NCBI GenBank assembly: GCA_002238445.1
Contig: MPML01000002.1
Span: 243,779 to 307,778 of the forward strand
Length of the DNA: 64,000 nucleotides
Reading direction: 5' to 3'
Source: Caldilineaceae bacterium bin5
GTDB lineage: Bacteria > Chloroflexota > Anaerolineae > Caldilineales > Caldilineaceae
The notes under the pieces were generated by a model. The model had not been told where the DNA came from. It made no database searches and worked only from the letters and a program-made list of their open reading frames with translations. Both the position numbers and the translations under genes were made by a program. Below are positions 47,856-57,245 of this stretch, piece by piece. Numbering within the stretch: the stretch's first letter is position 1; each line of letters opens with the position of its first letter.

Positions 47856-49172
47856 CTAGACCCAATACTTGGCCAAGCCCTCGTCGATGAGCTTCTGGAT
47901 TTCGGCGTCGCCATACTCCAAGGCCTCGGCAACCGGCCGTCCCTCATTTACGATCAGAAACAGAACGTCGTTTATTACGGCGCCGGCGCGCTCAGGCACA
48001 GCGGCGTAGTTGCGTTCAAAAGGATTGACTTCAGAAGCCTCTTTAAGGCCGGGCGTTTCCAGCAGCCTGGGGTCGGACATGAGGTCTGCCCGCTCCGGCA
48101 CTAGCGAGATCAGTTCGCACAAGGCCCAGTAGGCATCTTTGCCGCCGTCTTTGTAGAGATACTCCATGAACTCCCAGGTGTCGGCATCGTTTTCGGAATG
48201 GCCGGTAACGGCAGAGATTGAGGTTACCGTGTCCTTGTAACCATAGAGCGGGTCGGCTTCGCCGGTTGGGGTTGGTGGGTGGGTGTAGCCGATGTTGGGG
48301 TACATATCGGGATAGGTGTTGGTGTACTCACCGATCACCCAGGTCTGTTCTTCGGTCATGGCGGCGAGGCCGTTGCCGATGGAGTCGAAGTTGGGGAAGC
48401 CGGGATCCCATACTTCGTGAACCAGGTTCAAGTCGGCGATGTAGGTGAAGGCTTCATGGACTTCGGCGCTGGTCATGAGGGAGATCTGTTCATCGCCATT
48501 GTTCTGGATGACGTTGCCGCCCAGCTGATAGATCTGGCTCAAGACGGGCCATTCACCGGTGAGGGCAAAGCCGGCCCGGGAAATGGCGCCGGTTCCGTCC
48601 TTCTGGGTGAGCGCCTTGGCTGCGGTGGTGAAGTCGTCCCAGGTCTTGGGGGGCGACTCGGGATCGAGGCCGGCCTCTTCGAACATCTGCCTGTTGTACA
48701 TCATGAGGGTACAGGTGGTGCCGGTGGGAAGTACGTAGCGCCCGTTGGTCTTGATATCAAAGAGGGGGTAGGCCTCTTCGAACCAGCTGGGCGGGAAGAT
48801 GTCTTCGGGGAACTCCAGCACGAGATTTTCTTCGCGCATCTGGTGCATGAAGGCAAGGGACCGCATTTTGATCATGTTGGGCCCGGTGCCGGCTGCGAGG
48901 GCGGAGTAGAGCTTCTCGACATAGCCGCCGGCAATGGACTGGACATCGACGGTGATGCGGTCGTTTTGTTCTGCGAATTTGTCGGCTACGCTGCCGTAGA
49001 GATCCATGCGGATGTCCCACCAGCCCCAAAGAGAGAGCTCGACCGGTTCTTCGTCGGCGGCGCCTTCCATGCCAGGCTCTGCAGCGGGAACGCAGGCGGC
49101 CATTGTCAATCCGAGGCCGGTGAGGCCGGTTATCTTGAGGAACTCACGTCGACTCGAGTTTTGCGACTTCAT
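47856..49172 (-). CDS. Sugar-binding lipoprotein, ABC family 1 (third importer)
   Basis: 438 residues from ATG 49172, preceded by GGGGAGGAGA; the open frame upstream is not coding. Twin-arginine RREFLKITG (RR at 8-9) with lipobox TMAAC at Cys27, so Tat-dependent lipoprotein export is likely. The family 1 hinge and GAISRAGFALTGEWP-type segments follow. Captures a sugar for the permeases downstream. Confidence 0.9.
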   Translation of the reverse strand: MKSQNSSRREFLKITGLTGLGLTMAACVPAAEPGMEGAADEEPVELSLWGWWDIRMDLYGSVADKFAEQNDRITVDVQSIAGGYVEKLYSALAAGTGPNMIKMRSLAFMHQMREENLVLEFPEDIFPPSWFEEAYPLFDIKTNGRYVLPTGTTCTLMMYNRQMFEEAGLDPESPPKTWDDFTTAAKALTQKDGTGAISRAGFALTGEWPVLSQIYQLGGNVIQNNGDEQISLMTSAEVHEAFTYIADLNLVHEVWDPGFPNFDSIGNGLAAMTEEQTWVIGEYTNTYPDMYPNIGYTHPPTPTGEADPLYGYKDTVTSISAVTGHSENDADTWEFMEYLYKDGGKDAYWALCELISLVPERADLMSDPRLLETPGLKEASEVNPFERNYAAVPERAGAVINDVLFLIVNEGRPVAEALEYGDAEIQKLIDEGLAKYWV

Positions 49173-49403
49173 GTTGTCTCCTCCCCTTGTGAAGATAAAA
49201 GTTGGGCTGCTTTGTGGAACTTCGTTCGTTGTCGGGTGGGCACTGAGGAATAGGTACGGATGATCTGGACAGAAGTGAGATGGGCTGGTACTCGATGATA
49301 TTTGGACGCGTGGTCGGCGGCAAGATTCTAGCACATTGAGTATAGTCCGGTCAACAGGCGTAGAAATGGTGGGGTCAGGCAGAAATGTATGGGTTGTCGG
49401 TGT

Positions 49404-49450
49404 CTGAATCAGGATTTGCAGGATTTGGGGATTTTCAGGATTTCAGGCGA
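49404..49450. repeat. Short CAGGATTT-type tandem repeat
   Basis: Four AGGATTT/GGGATTT units spaced about 9 bp (TCAGGATTTGCAGGATTT, then GGGGATTTTCAGGATTT). The same kind of motif is scattered through many bacterial genomes. The surrounding intergenic stretch 49173-49694 has no gene that I can support. Confidence 0.65.
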
Positions 49451-49694
49451 TCGGTTGATGACCTTTCGGCTGAATCCGCTTGCGGCGGTTGAACAAGCAG
49501 AAAACGGAAGGACAGGAAATCGGGAGGCACGCCAAGAATCTGGGGGCTGCTCCGCGTATGTTGGCAAGAGAACGAACCTGGTAAAGAGTTTCGGTTCATC
49601 CACCAAAGAGTCGCAACTGTGGCGGTAATACTTGGTTGATTTACACGTAGTTTTCATGGAGACAGGGATCTGATAGTTCTTTCATAGCACCTGC

Positions 49695-50276
49695 CTAGCC
49701 GCCGGCTCGAAATATCTCACTCAGGTTGACAGTGAACCCGTGCAATGTCGGCGAAGTCAGGTTCTGCCCCTGGCGGTAAAAGCCAACTTGCTGGTAGCTG
49801 TCCTCCCTCAGTATCAGAACTGTAGTGGTGGCGGCACTCGGATCCACAAGCCAGTATTCCTTGACGCCGCGTTGCGCATATAGGCGGCGCTTAACTGTTT
49901 CGTCACGCTCGGCGGTGGAGTCGGAGCGAATTTCAACGATCAGGTCTGGCGCGCCTTGGATGTTGGCGGGGGTGATAATGCGGGCCCGCTCTCTGGAAAT
50001 GAATAGCAGGTCGGGTTGGACGACATCGATATTGGAAAGTACAACATCGGTAGGTGCAAAGAAGACCTGCCCCAATTGTCCCTCCCTCACGAACTGAGCT
50101 AACCGCCATCCTAACTCGGTCTGAACTGACTGATGAGCGGTATTCGGGGCAGGCGGCATAGAAAGCACTCCGTCCAGGAGTTCGAGGCGTTCATCGTCTG
50201 AGGTCTTCAGGTAGTCCTCGTATGTAAGTTTGGTTGTCTCAGGACTACTATTACGCCCCAAGTTGGTTCTGATCAT
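49695..50276 (-). CDS. Uma2-family (DUF820) putative nuclease
   Basis: 193 residues from ATG 50276 (GGAGGG upstream). YEDYLKTSDDERLELLDG, then VQPDLLFIS, DLIVEIRSDST and KEYWLVDP match the Uma2 pattern (PD-(D/E)XK-like). Diverged from the copy at 10379. The role of the family is unknown. Confidence 0.78.
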   Translation of the reverse strand: MIRTNLGRNSSPETTKLTYEDYLKTSDDERLELLDGVLSMPPAPNTAHQSVQTELGWRLAQFVREGQLGQVFFAPTDVVLSNIDVVQPDLLFISRERARIITPANIQGAPDLIVEIRSDSTAERDETVKRRLYAQRGVKEYWLVDPSAATTTVLILREDSYQQVGFYRQGQNLTSPTLHGFTVNLSEIFRAGG

Positions 50277-50612
50277 AATTGCCCTCCAGTCACAGTGTCC
50301 TTGACCGGCACAAACTTTCAACTGAACACATGTTCTCGTACTTGCGAATCTTTGTCAAATGAACCTTTTCTGTGTGTGCGCTTAAAATCATTGCGTATAA
50401 GAGGGGAGGCCAAAAAGGGCCAGAAATGATATAAGCACGATAATCACTGCCCTTCTGAACAATGAACGAATCGCAACGCAGATGATTACTCCTAATGTCC
50501 TGGACAGTACCTTCTCCTCCTATTCATCCTCCAGACGAAACGACACACTTTTTCGATTCGCCGAAAGCGGTTTTCGGGCGTTCTTAGTCGACCTGAAGTC
50601 CGTCTCCTCTAT
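50277..50612. other. Intergenic region
   Basis: About 335 bp between the Uma2 gene and the end of the amidohydrolase gene, both on the minus strand. It should hold the Uma2 promoter. No gene, repeat or clear hairpin is seen. Confidence 0.4.
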
Positions 50613-52022
50613 CTATAACTCAGCGACCGGCCATCCGGGCCCAGGATTGATCCCTAATCTTCGTACACGGGCCGCGACCGATGCGGTGACGGCCTTGCTG
50701 ATCTCCAGTTCATTGACGCGGGTGGGGCGCCCGTTGCGAAGGACGACTTTGCCATTGACCAGAACCGAATCCACGCTGCCGGCCCCGAGTGTCAGCGCTA
50801 GTAGATGGACGGGGTTGTTGGCGGGATAGGACCCCGCGGCGCGTGGGGAGCGTACGACGATGTCGGCGCGTTTGCCAGGTTCGAGGCTGCCCAACTCGGC
50901 TTGCAGACCGGCGGCGGCGGCGGCGTTAGTGGTCTGCATTTCGAGCAGCGCGGAGGGAGAAAGAGGATCATCGCAGACGCGCGCGGCGGAGTGGGCCGCC
51001 AACATGGTTGCGGCGGGCGTGCAGTCCATGGCTCCGTCTGCGCCAAGTGATACAGGTGTGCCGCGGCGATATCGCTCCGCCATTCTGAAGTCGGCGGTGC
51101 GGGCGATGCCGAGCGAGAAGAAGGAGATTGGGCTCCATACGATCTGGCAGCCGCTTTCCCGGATGGCGGCCTCCTCGTCATCGTCGAGGAGGTTAGCGTG
51201 GACGATGACGGTGTTCTGGTCGAGGACGCCTAGTTCATGCAGATGGACGAGCTGGCTGACGCCGGTTACTTCACGATAGATTTCGCCTTCGCCGGGCGCG
51301 TAGCCGGCGTGCAGATGGAGGGGGAGGTTGTTGGCGCGGGAGAGGGCGTGGGCGGACTGCAGCAGTTCGGGCGAGGCGGTGCCGACACCGTAGACGAAAA
51401 CGAAGCCGCGTACGAGCGCGTCGGGGTCCTGATTGCGGTGTAGTTCGGCGTCCAGGAGTCCCAGCACGCGGTCGCGGTCGACCGGGGCGCGGGCCATGAG
51501 GCGGGGGCTTTCGAGGCCGGGCATGGCGGCGAGCGTTTCACGGCGGTCCCAGAGGTAGGGCGGGGCGAAGAGGGCGCGCATGCCGACACGTTCGACAGCC
51601 TCTGCGGCGGCGGCGGTTGAGAAGAGTGTGCCGGGCTCAATGAACATGGTGAAGCCGCTGTGCAGCATCTCGACGGCGGCCATGGCGGTGGCGTCGGCTT
51701 CATCCTGGTCAGTGACATCGGCTTTCCAGTCGGCGAACTTGATTGGCGACGCACCTACATCGTGGATATTGCCGAAGACGCCGCGACAGGTGGTGTGGAC
51801 AATATGATTGTGGGCGTCGATAAAGCCGGGATGCACGATGGCGCCTGCGGCGTCTATTGTTTCCGCGGCATCATAGCGCTGTCGCATGTCGGCATCGGCG
51901 CCGACCTCCAGGATGCGCGACCCTGCGATCGCGACAGCCCCGGGAGCGCGGATGGTGCGCGCCGGGTCCATGGTGACAACCTGGCCGTTGCTGATGAGAA
52001 TATCACACGGACTCTTGTTCAT
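50613..52022 (-). CDS. Amidohydrolase (TRZ/ATZ, MTA/SAH deaminase-like)
   Basis: 469 residues. Metal-site motifs: DAHNH (69-73), LHLHAGY with the third His, VIVHANLL and LGADGAMD with the late Asp. PGKRADIVV and VLVNGKVVLRNG are the closing beta-domain segments. Hydrolyses or deaminates a cyclic nitrogen compound or amide; substrate not predictable. The ATG at 52022 lies just before the stop of the P-loop gene. Confidence 0.85.
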   Translation of the reverse strand: MNKSPCDILISNGQVVTMDPARTIRAPGAVAIAGSRILEVGADADMRQRYDAAETIDAAGAIVHPGFIDAHNHIVHTTCRGVFGNIHDVGASPIKFADWKADVTDQDEADATAMAAVEMLHSGFTMFIEPGTLFSTAAAAEAVERVGMRALFAPPYLWDRRETLAAMPGLESPRLMARAPVDRDRVLGLLDAELHRNQDPDALVRGFVFVYGVGTASPELLQSAHALSRANNLPLHLHAGYAPGEGEIYREVTGVSQLVHLHELGVLDQNTVIVHANLLDDDEEAAIRESGCQIVWSPISFFSLGIARTADFRMAERYRRGTPVSLGADGAMDCTPAATMLAAHSAARVCDDPLSPSALLEMQTTNAAAAAGLQAELGSLEPGKRADIVVRSPRAAGSYPANNPVHLLALTLGAGSVDSVLVNGKVVLRNGRPTRVNELEISKAVTASVAARVRRLGINPGPGWPVAEL

Positions 52023-52026
52023 GGGA

Positions 52027-52707
52027 TTAGGCCGCTTTTCCTCGCTGCAGTTCCTGTCTCAACAGGTCGCCTGCGGTCAGATAGGGCTGGATCTTGGCGG
52101 CAAAGTCCGCCACCGACTCGGCTACTGATGCCGTCGAGGTGTCGAGCGTGAATTTCCGCTGGATCAGTGAGTTTTCGTACTCTTCCTCGAAGCGCTGGCT
52201 GATGTGTTCGACATCCTCTTCGGGAACGACGGGGTAGGGATGCGGGCTCTGCGCCATGCGCTTGCGGATCACTGCGGGCGCGGCGTGCAGGAGTACCAGA
52301 ACTGCATCGGGCCTGAACTGGAGGATTCGCTGTTCGAGCAGGCGGGAGATTTTCCCACGGTCGCCCTCTTGGCCGCGGCCGCCGTAGCCGTAATACTTGG
52401 GCGCGTAGACCAGCTCCTCGAAGTAGAGGCCGATCCCCATGAAGTTGTCGTCGGAACCGGATGCCCAAGGGGTGTGGTAGTAGAGGTTGTGCCGCTGGAT
52501 CACTTCGGTGAGACGGGGGCTGAGCTGCTGGAAGGCGGCGATATCCTCGGGCGTAAGCTCTGCGCCGTGCGGCTTGGTATCGGGCAGTTTGTAATGATCG
52601 TGAATCAGTTTGAACTCGGTGCCCAAGTTCTCCTTGGACCACTCGCTGATGGCGTGGGCCAGAGTAGTTGTGCCTGCGTACTCGCAGCCGATCAGAATCA
52701 GGTACAT
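52027..52707 (-). CDS. P-loop NTPase-like protein with altered Walker A
   Basis: 226 residues. Opens with MYLILIGCEYAGTTTLA, a nucleoside-kinase-like P-loop, but the usual G-K-S/T is G-T-T: the phosphate-binding Lys is absent (residue 13). Downstream lies DAVLVLLHAAPAVIRKRM, resembling the LID/arginine region of small kinases. Its stop lies 4 bp upstream of the amidohydrolase start, so the two are coupled. Could be an inactive or unusual kinase, or a nucleotide sensor. Confidence 0.6.
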   Translation of the reverse strand: MYLILIGCEYAGTTTLAHAISEWSKENLGTEFKLIHDHYKLPDTKPHGAELTPEDIAAFQQLSPRLTEVIQRHNLYYHTPWASGSDDNFMGIGLYFEELVYAPKYYGYGGRGQEGDRGKISRLLEQRILQFRPDAVLVLLHAAPAVIRKRMAQSPHPYPVVPEEDVEHISQRFEEEYENSLIQRKFTLDTSTASVAESVADFAAKIQPYLTAGDLLRQELQRGKAA

Positions 52708-52761
52708 TGGTCCGTTTCTCCCTCTATTCCGTTGCTTGGATGATTGGCGGGTCCGGTATTG

Positions 52762-53781
52762 CTATGGTTTATCTTCGTCGAGAGACTGGAGAAGTCCTTT
52801 GATGTAGCCGACCGAGTAGAGCAGCCCGTGATGCGGGCTCGCGTCGTCATAGATCGTATAGGGGAAGTGGCCGGGAATGAGGGCGCCGGTAAAGCCAACT
52901 TCTCTGAAAGTCTTGAATATCTCCAGAAAGTCGCAGTCGGCCTCTTCGAGGAAACATTCGCGGAAATCGGGGGCGGTACCCTTGACGCCCTGAACGTGGC
53001 CGTAGACGATCTGCCCGCGGCTGCCAAAGCGGCGGATGGCGGCGTGGGTGTCGACGTTCATGGCGGTCCAGTTGCCAAGGCAGAAGTTAAGGCCGCTTGC
53101 CGGGCTGTCGGCGATGTCCATGGCGCGCTGAAAACCATCTGGATTGTAGAACAGACGCGGCATGCCGCCCAGCTTTTCCACGGGCGGGTCGTCGGGATGG
53201 AGAGCCAATCTGACGCCGGCTTCTTCGGCGACGGGGACTATTGCTTTGATGAAATACTCGTAATTGCTCCACATCTCTTCGCGGCTGTACTCGCGATCGC
53301 GGAAGAGGGGGCCGCGGTTGGCCAGTTCCAGCTCAAAACTGCTTACTTGGGCGTTGCCGCGGCCGGGCGTTGTGAGGGAGGTACGCCAGGAATTGCGGGT
53401 GACTCCCGGCTGATTGACCATCCAGTGGTAGCCGTAGACCGGAATGCCGGCCCGCCCCATGTTGCGAATGGTTTCAGCGACATTTTCGATCTGCTGGTCG
53501 CGGCCTTCCTGGCCCAGAACGATCTTTTCATAGCACCAGTTCGGCAGAGGATTCTCAATCGAAACGAGGTTGAGGCCGGCGTCTTCGCAATGTGTACGCG
53601 CCCTAAGAAGGGTTGGGAAATCCCAGAAGGCGCCCGGTTCACCGGCTGCCTCCGGAGAAAAGCGTGTCCTGTATTCAGGATGGGAGGTAGAACTGAGGGC
53701 GACGTCAAGGATGTCGTACTGTTTCAGAAAGCTGAGGAAGTTGTTCTGGTCGGGCAGGGTTGCATATGCGCAGATTCTCAT
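52762..53781 (-). CDS. Mannonate dehydratase-like (UxuA-type) protein
   Basis: 339 residues from ATG 53781 (GGAG 7 bp before). TIM-barrel motifs: VYGYHWM, LALHPDDPP with metal His, LNFCLGNW, and IVYGHVQG. UxuA removes water from D-mannonate to give 2-keto-3-deoxygluconate in glucuronate breakdown. That fits the glucuronoyl-esterase-like and transporter genes in the window, though this may be one of several divergent UxuA-like families. Confidence 0.75.
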   Translation of the reverse strand: MRICAYATLPDQNNFLSFLKQYDILDVALSSTSHPEYRTRFSPEAAGEPGAFWDFPTLLRARTHCEDAGLNLVSIENPLPNWCYEKIVLGQEGRDQQIENVAETIRNMGRAGIPVYGYHWMVNQPGVTRNSWRTSLTTPGRGNAQVSSFELELANRGPLFRDREYSREEMWSNYEYFIKAIVPVAEEAGVRLALHPDDPPVEKLGGMPRLFYNPDGFQRAMDIADSPASGLNFCLGNWTAMNVDTHAAIRRFGSRGQIVYGHVQGVKGTAPDFRECFLEEADCDFLEIFKTFREVGFTGALIPGHFPYTIYDDASPHHGLLYSVGYIKGLLQSLDEDKP

Positions 53782-53893
53782 GTTCGGCTCCAAGGGTGAT
53801 CAGGGTGAGAGAAGTATATGCGGACACTGCGAAGGACGCTACACGATGAAAAGGCGCTTGTTGGCAGGTGAAGCCAGCGCGGTGGTTCCGCTG

Positions 53894-54901
53894 CTACGGC
53901 AGACGATAGACGAGTTCAGGTTGGGCAACCTGCATCTTTGTAGGCGGCAGGCCGGCGAGCATCGTTTCCAGATCATCGACGACCATGCGGCCGATGATGT
54001 GCATATCCTGCCAGACGGTGCCGGCGCGATGGGCGGAAAGAATCGTGTTGGGGGCGGTGCGAATGGGATGATCGGCGGCCAGCGGCTCCTGGGGAAAGAC
54101 GTCGATGGCGGCGCGGAAGCGCCCTTGATGAAGGAGTTCGGTGAGCGCGTCAAAGTCGACGAGATGTGAGCGGCTGATGAGGACGAGGACGGCGTCGGAC
54201 CTGATCAGCGAGAGCAGCTCGCGGTCGAGCATGGCTTTGTTCTCATTGGAGGGGATGGCCAACACGAAGATGACGCGTGCTTGTGAGAGCAGCTCCTGGA
54301 GGCTGACAGGCGTGCAGCCGCGTTCGCTGATGAAGCTTGCGGGCAGCCAGGGATCGTAGACCTGAATCGGGCAGCGGAAGGGGGCCAGAAGCGGTTTGAG
54401 TGATTGGGCAAGACCGCCGAAGCCGATGAAGCCGACGGGCTGGTCGTAGAGTGTAAAGGCGGTGCTGTTGCTGGGGTAGAGGTAGAGTTCCTCGCCGGCG
54501 GCGAAGTCGGTGTGTGCGCTGACGATGCCGCGGGCGGCGGCGATGGCCATGCCGAGCGCCATTTCGGCGACCATGGGGCCATAGGCGGGTGCGCAACTGA
54601 GGACGCGGATGCCGCGGGCGAAGCAGGTCTGGTAGTCCAAACTCTCGCGGCTGGGATGGCGGCCGCCGGTTTCCATAATTGCACGCAGGTTGGGCATGTC
54701 GTCCAGTGATCGGCGCTGCCAGGAGGTGGTTATTATGGCGTAGGCGTCGCCGCAGGCGCGGGCATACTCGGATTCGGGGATGGCTTCGTCCCTGCCCCAA
54801 ATGACGTCGACGAGGTCGTTGAGACGCACCAGATCCTCGTTTGACATGATCATGTCCAGTGGACGGGGGTGTGGAGTCAAGATCACTTTCTGTTTGGCCA
54901 T
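53894..54901 (-). CDS. D-isomer-specific 2-hydroxyacid dehydrogenase
   Basis: 335 residues from ATG 54901 (GGAG 9 bp upstream). Nucleotide loop VGFIGFGGLAQSL, catalytic-region Arg in VLISRSHLVD, Glu in DVFPQEPLA and His in ILSAHRAGT, the usual R-E-H set. Interconverts a 2-keto and a 2-hydroxy acid with NAD(P). Near other acid-sugar genes, so a sugar-acid or glyoxylate-type substrate is plausible. Confidence 0.85.
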   Translation of the reverse strand: MAKQKVILTPHPRPLDMIMSNEDLVRLNDLVDVIWGRDEAIPESEYARACGDAYAIITTSWQRRSLDDMPNLRAIMETGGRHPSRESLDYQTCFARGIRVLSCAPAYGPMVAEMALGMAIAAARGIVSAHTDFAAGEELYLYPSNSTAFTLYDQPVGFIGFGGLAQSLKPLLAPFRCPIQVYDPWLPASFISERGCTPVSLQELLSQARVIFVLAIPSNENKAMLDRELLSLIRSDAVLVLISRSHLVDFDALTELLHQGRFRAAIDVFPQEPLAADHPIRTAPNTILSAHRAGTVWQDMHIIGRMVVDDLETMLAGLPPTKMQVAQPELVYRLP

Positions 54902-54959
54902 TGCGAAAATCTCCGGGGTAGGGTTGTGATGAGCCACCGGCGCCGGAAACCAGGCCGGC

Positions 54960-55200
54960 GAAGGCAGGGCAATCGCATCTTGCTGGCAGAGAATTTGCGG
55001 GAGATAGCCAGTTTTTCAACCGGCGCGTTTACTTTTGGCAGAAATACCGTTTTGGGCGCTGTTCTCGCTGGGTAAGGGGTTGAAAGCCATGCGGTACAAG
55101 ACGGCCAGGTTGTGCTGCGCATGGACCTGACGGATGCGACTGTCTTCCCCATCCAAGAGCCAGTAGACTGAATTCTCGGTGCTCCGGTGGCTGAGGGTGG
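54960..55200 (-). pseudogene. ISAs1-family transposase C-terminal remnant
   Basis: The minus strand reads TENSVYWLLDGEDSRIRQVHAQ, NLAVLYRMAFNPL, GISAKSKRAG, then a stop where Trp is expected, followed by KTGYLPQILC. This matches the end of ISAs1-type transposases (IENSLHW, DSRIR, NLA, KRAGW). Most of the gene is absent and W-to-stop is present, so it is dead. It abuts the tandem array at 55322. Confidence 0.7.
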
Positions 55201-55321
55201 AAGTCAGGAGCTGTTTGGCATCGGATGCAAAGATGGAATTCACATCAGTTGCAAGTGCCTTGGGGCCTGATGCAGGCATTTCATTCATTGTGGACCGTTT
55301 GAGTCAGATACATCTTGATGG

Positions 55322-56290
55322 TGGGACACAGGCATTCTCATCTGTGTGTTGGACGAGAGCTCATGAGCGTTTACGAGCGTTTATGAGCGTTTTCGGGTTG
55401 TCTGAGCTGCAATTCACGGGATTTGCCTGATGGGCTGTGACCGGGGCCTTACCGATGCAGGCCTTCTCACCTGTGTGTTGGACGAGAGTTTATGAGCGTT
55501 TACGAGCGTTTGTAAGCGTTTTCGGGTTGTGTGATCTGCAGTTCACGGGATTTGCCTGATGGACTGTGACCGGGGCCTTGCCGATGCAGGCATTCTCATG
55601 TGTGTGTTGGACGAGAGTTCATGAGCGTTTACGAGCGTTTTCGGGTTGTCTGAGCTGCAGTTCATGAGATTTGCCTGATGGGCTGTGACCGGGGTCTTGC
55701 CGATGCAGGCATTCTCATGCGTGTGTTGGACGAGAGTTTACGAGAGTTTATGAGCGTTTACGAGAGTTTATGAGCGTTTACGAGCGTTTGTAAGCGTTTT
55801 CGGGTTGTGTGAGCTGCAGTTCACGGGATTTGCCTGATGGGCTGTGACCGGGATCTTGCCGATGCTGACAATCTCATGTGTGTGTTGGACGAGAGTTTAC
55901 GAGAGTTTATGAGCGTTTACGAGCGTTTGTAAGCGTTTTCGGGTTGTGTGATCTGCAGTTCACGGGATTTGCCTGATGGACTGTGACCGGGGCCTTGCCG
56001 ATGCAGGCATTCTCAACTGTGTGTTGGACGAGAGTTCATGAGCGTTTACGAGCGTTTATAAGCCTATTCGGGTTGTCTGAGCTGCAGTTCACGGGATTTG
56101 CCTGATGGGCTGTGACAGGGGCCTTGCCGATGGAGGCGTTCTCATGTGTGTGTTGGACGAGAGTTTATGAGCGTTTACGAGCGTTCATAAGCGTTTTCGG
56201 GTTGTCAGAGCTACAGTTCATGAGATTTGCCTGATGGGCTGTGATGGGGGTCTCCTCAGCGCTGGCGGGTCCGTTGAACCGCTCATGTGT
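55322..56290. repeat. Nested tandem repeat array, about 129-bp unit
   Basis: Seven units, each beginning near TGTGTGTTGGACGAGAGT and ending with a GGGATTTGCCTGATGGGCTGTGACCGG-type stretch, plus a degraded eighth. GGACGAGAG occurs at 55351, 55480, 55609, 55728, 55887, 56026 and 56155. The gaps are 129, 129, 119, 159, 139 and 129 bp, all 129 plus or minus multiples of 10. The 10-bp steps come from GAGCGTTTAC/GAGAGTTTAT subunits inside each unit. No long reading frame runs through it. Confidence 0.9.
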
Positions 56291-56930
56291 GTTGTACAAG
56301 AGTTGTGCAATCTCTGAAATGGTGGGGCGTGTTTGGTCGTCCCATGTCGGGTCAAGTCAGGTCACGTAGGTATAAGTCGGGCCAGAGCGGGTGATATTTT
56401 TTTTCTGGTAATTGTTGTCGTTACGCTTTTGCATCGGTTTTTCCGTTTCCGGCGTCGATTCCTGGTTCTGGCAGCCTCTCCACGACACGCATCCACGACT
56501 TTCGCAGACACTGGACTCAAGTCGGTCAGCTGGCGGCTGGGGGGCAGGGTGTCGTGTCCGGACGCTTCAGGTCGGTTTAAGCCGGGCAGAAGCGGGCAGG
56601 TTTTCTATAAATGGACTTTTGCGTTTGGCTGCGCGTACGTTCCCTCGCTGTCTCTGTTGGGCTATGGGTAGACAGATTATAAGCAGTTTACAGTCGTGCA
56701 AGGGTCTTCCCTCGCCTTCAGATTCCCAGCCAGTGGGAGTCATGGGTTCATGATGACGATACGCTCTCGGCAGTGTTTCTTCGTACATCGGTACAGGGTT
56801 ATTATATCACGGTTTTTGATGCATTTGCCCTGCCGGCGAAGGTCTTTGCGCGAGAGACGGAAACTGCCGTAGACTAGCTAGAACCCTGAGGTCGTTTCAG
56901 ACGCCCTGCCGGCAATTGTTAGAAATACTG
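56291..56930. other. Intergenic region after tandem array
   Basis: About 640 bp with no supported gene. It contains degenerate sequence related to the array at its left end; the remainder has only short, unrecognisable open frames on both strands. Confidence 0.4.
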
Positions 56931-57138
56931 TAACTACTAAGCCACCGTAGTTGACCAGCCAGTCATCCTTGGAACCATTCAGGCTCTTGGTGACGCAACT
57001 GGTGTACAGCCGCCGCCATGCTCGCCAGCCGACACGTTGCGAAGAAGGCACACGGTCGGTGAGGGATGGTTTTGTAGGGGGGCGTTGCGGGGGCGCAGCC
57101 CCTGCACAAGGGAGGGCCGAAGGCCCGACCGCCCAAAA
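56931..57138. repeat. Long dispersed repeat, copy 3 (left flank of dioxygenase pair)
   Basis: About 208 bp beginning TAACTACTAAGCCACCGTAG and ending with the twin hairpins GGGGCGCAGCCCC (57090-57102) and GGGCCGAAGGCCC (57114-57126). It matches the copy at 59116 almost throughout, in the same orientation. Confidence 0.85.
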
Positions 57139-57245
57139 TACAACGATGCGGGGAGAAAGAACACGTTTGCTCCCCTCGTTCAGATTTGCGAATCAGTTGC
57201 GGCTGCGTAGTTACGAAATACTGAGGATAAGAGGTCCTGGACGCT

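Noticed and set aside
45644..49253. Very long plus-strand open frames over the third sugar importer
   Set aside because: Antisense to clearly recognisable permease and binding-protein genes; acidic, repetitive translations.
55322..56290. CRISPR array
   Set aside because: Units of about 129 bp run head to tail with no unique spacers, and no cas genes are present.
56333..56671. Plus-strand open frame of 112 codons after the tandem array
   Set aside because: Arg/Ser/Phe-rich, low-complexity, without ribosome site or family resemblance.
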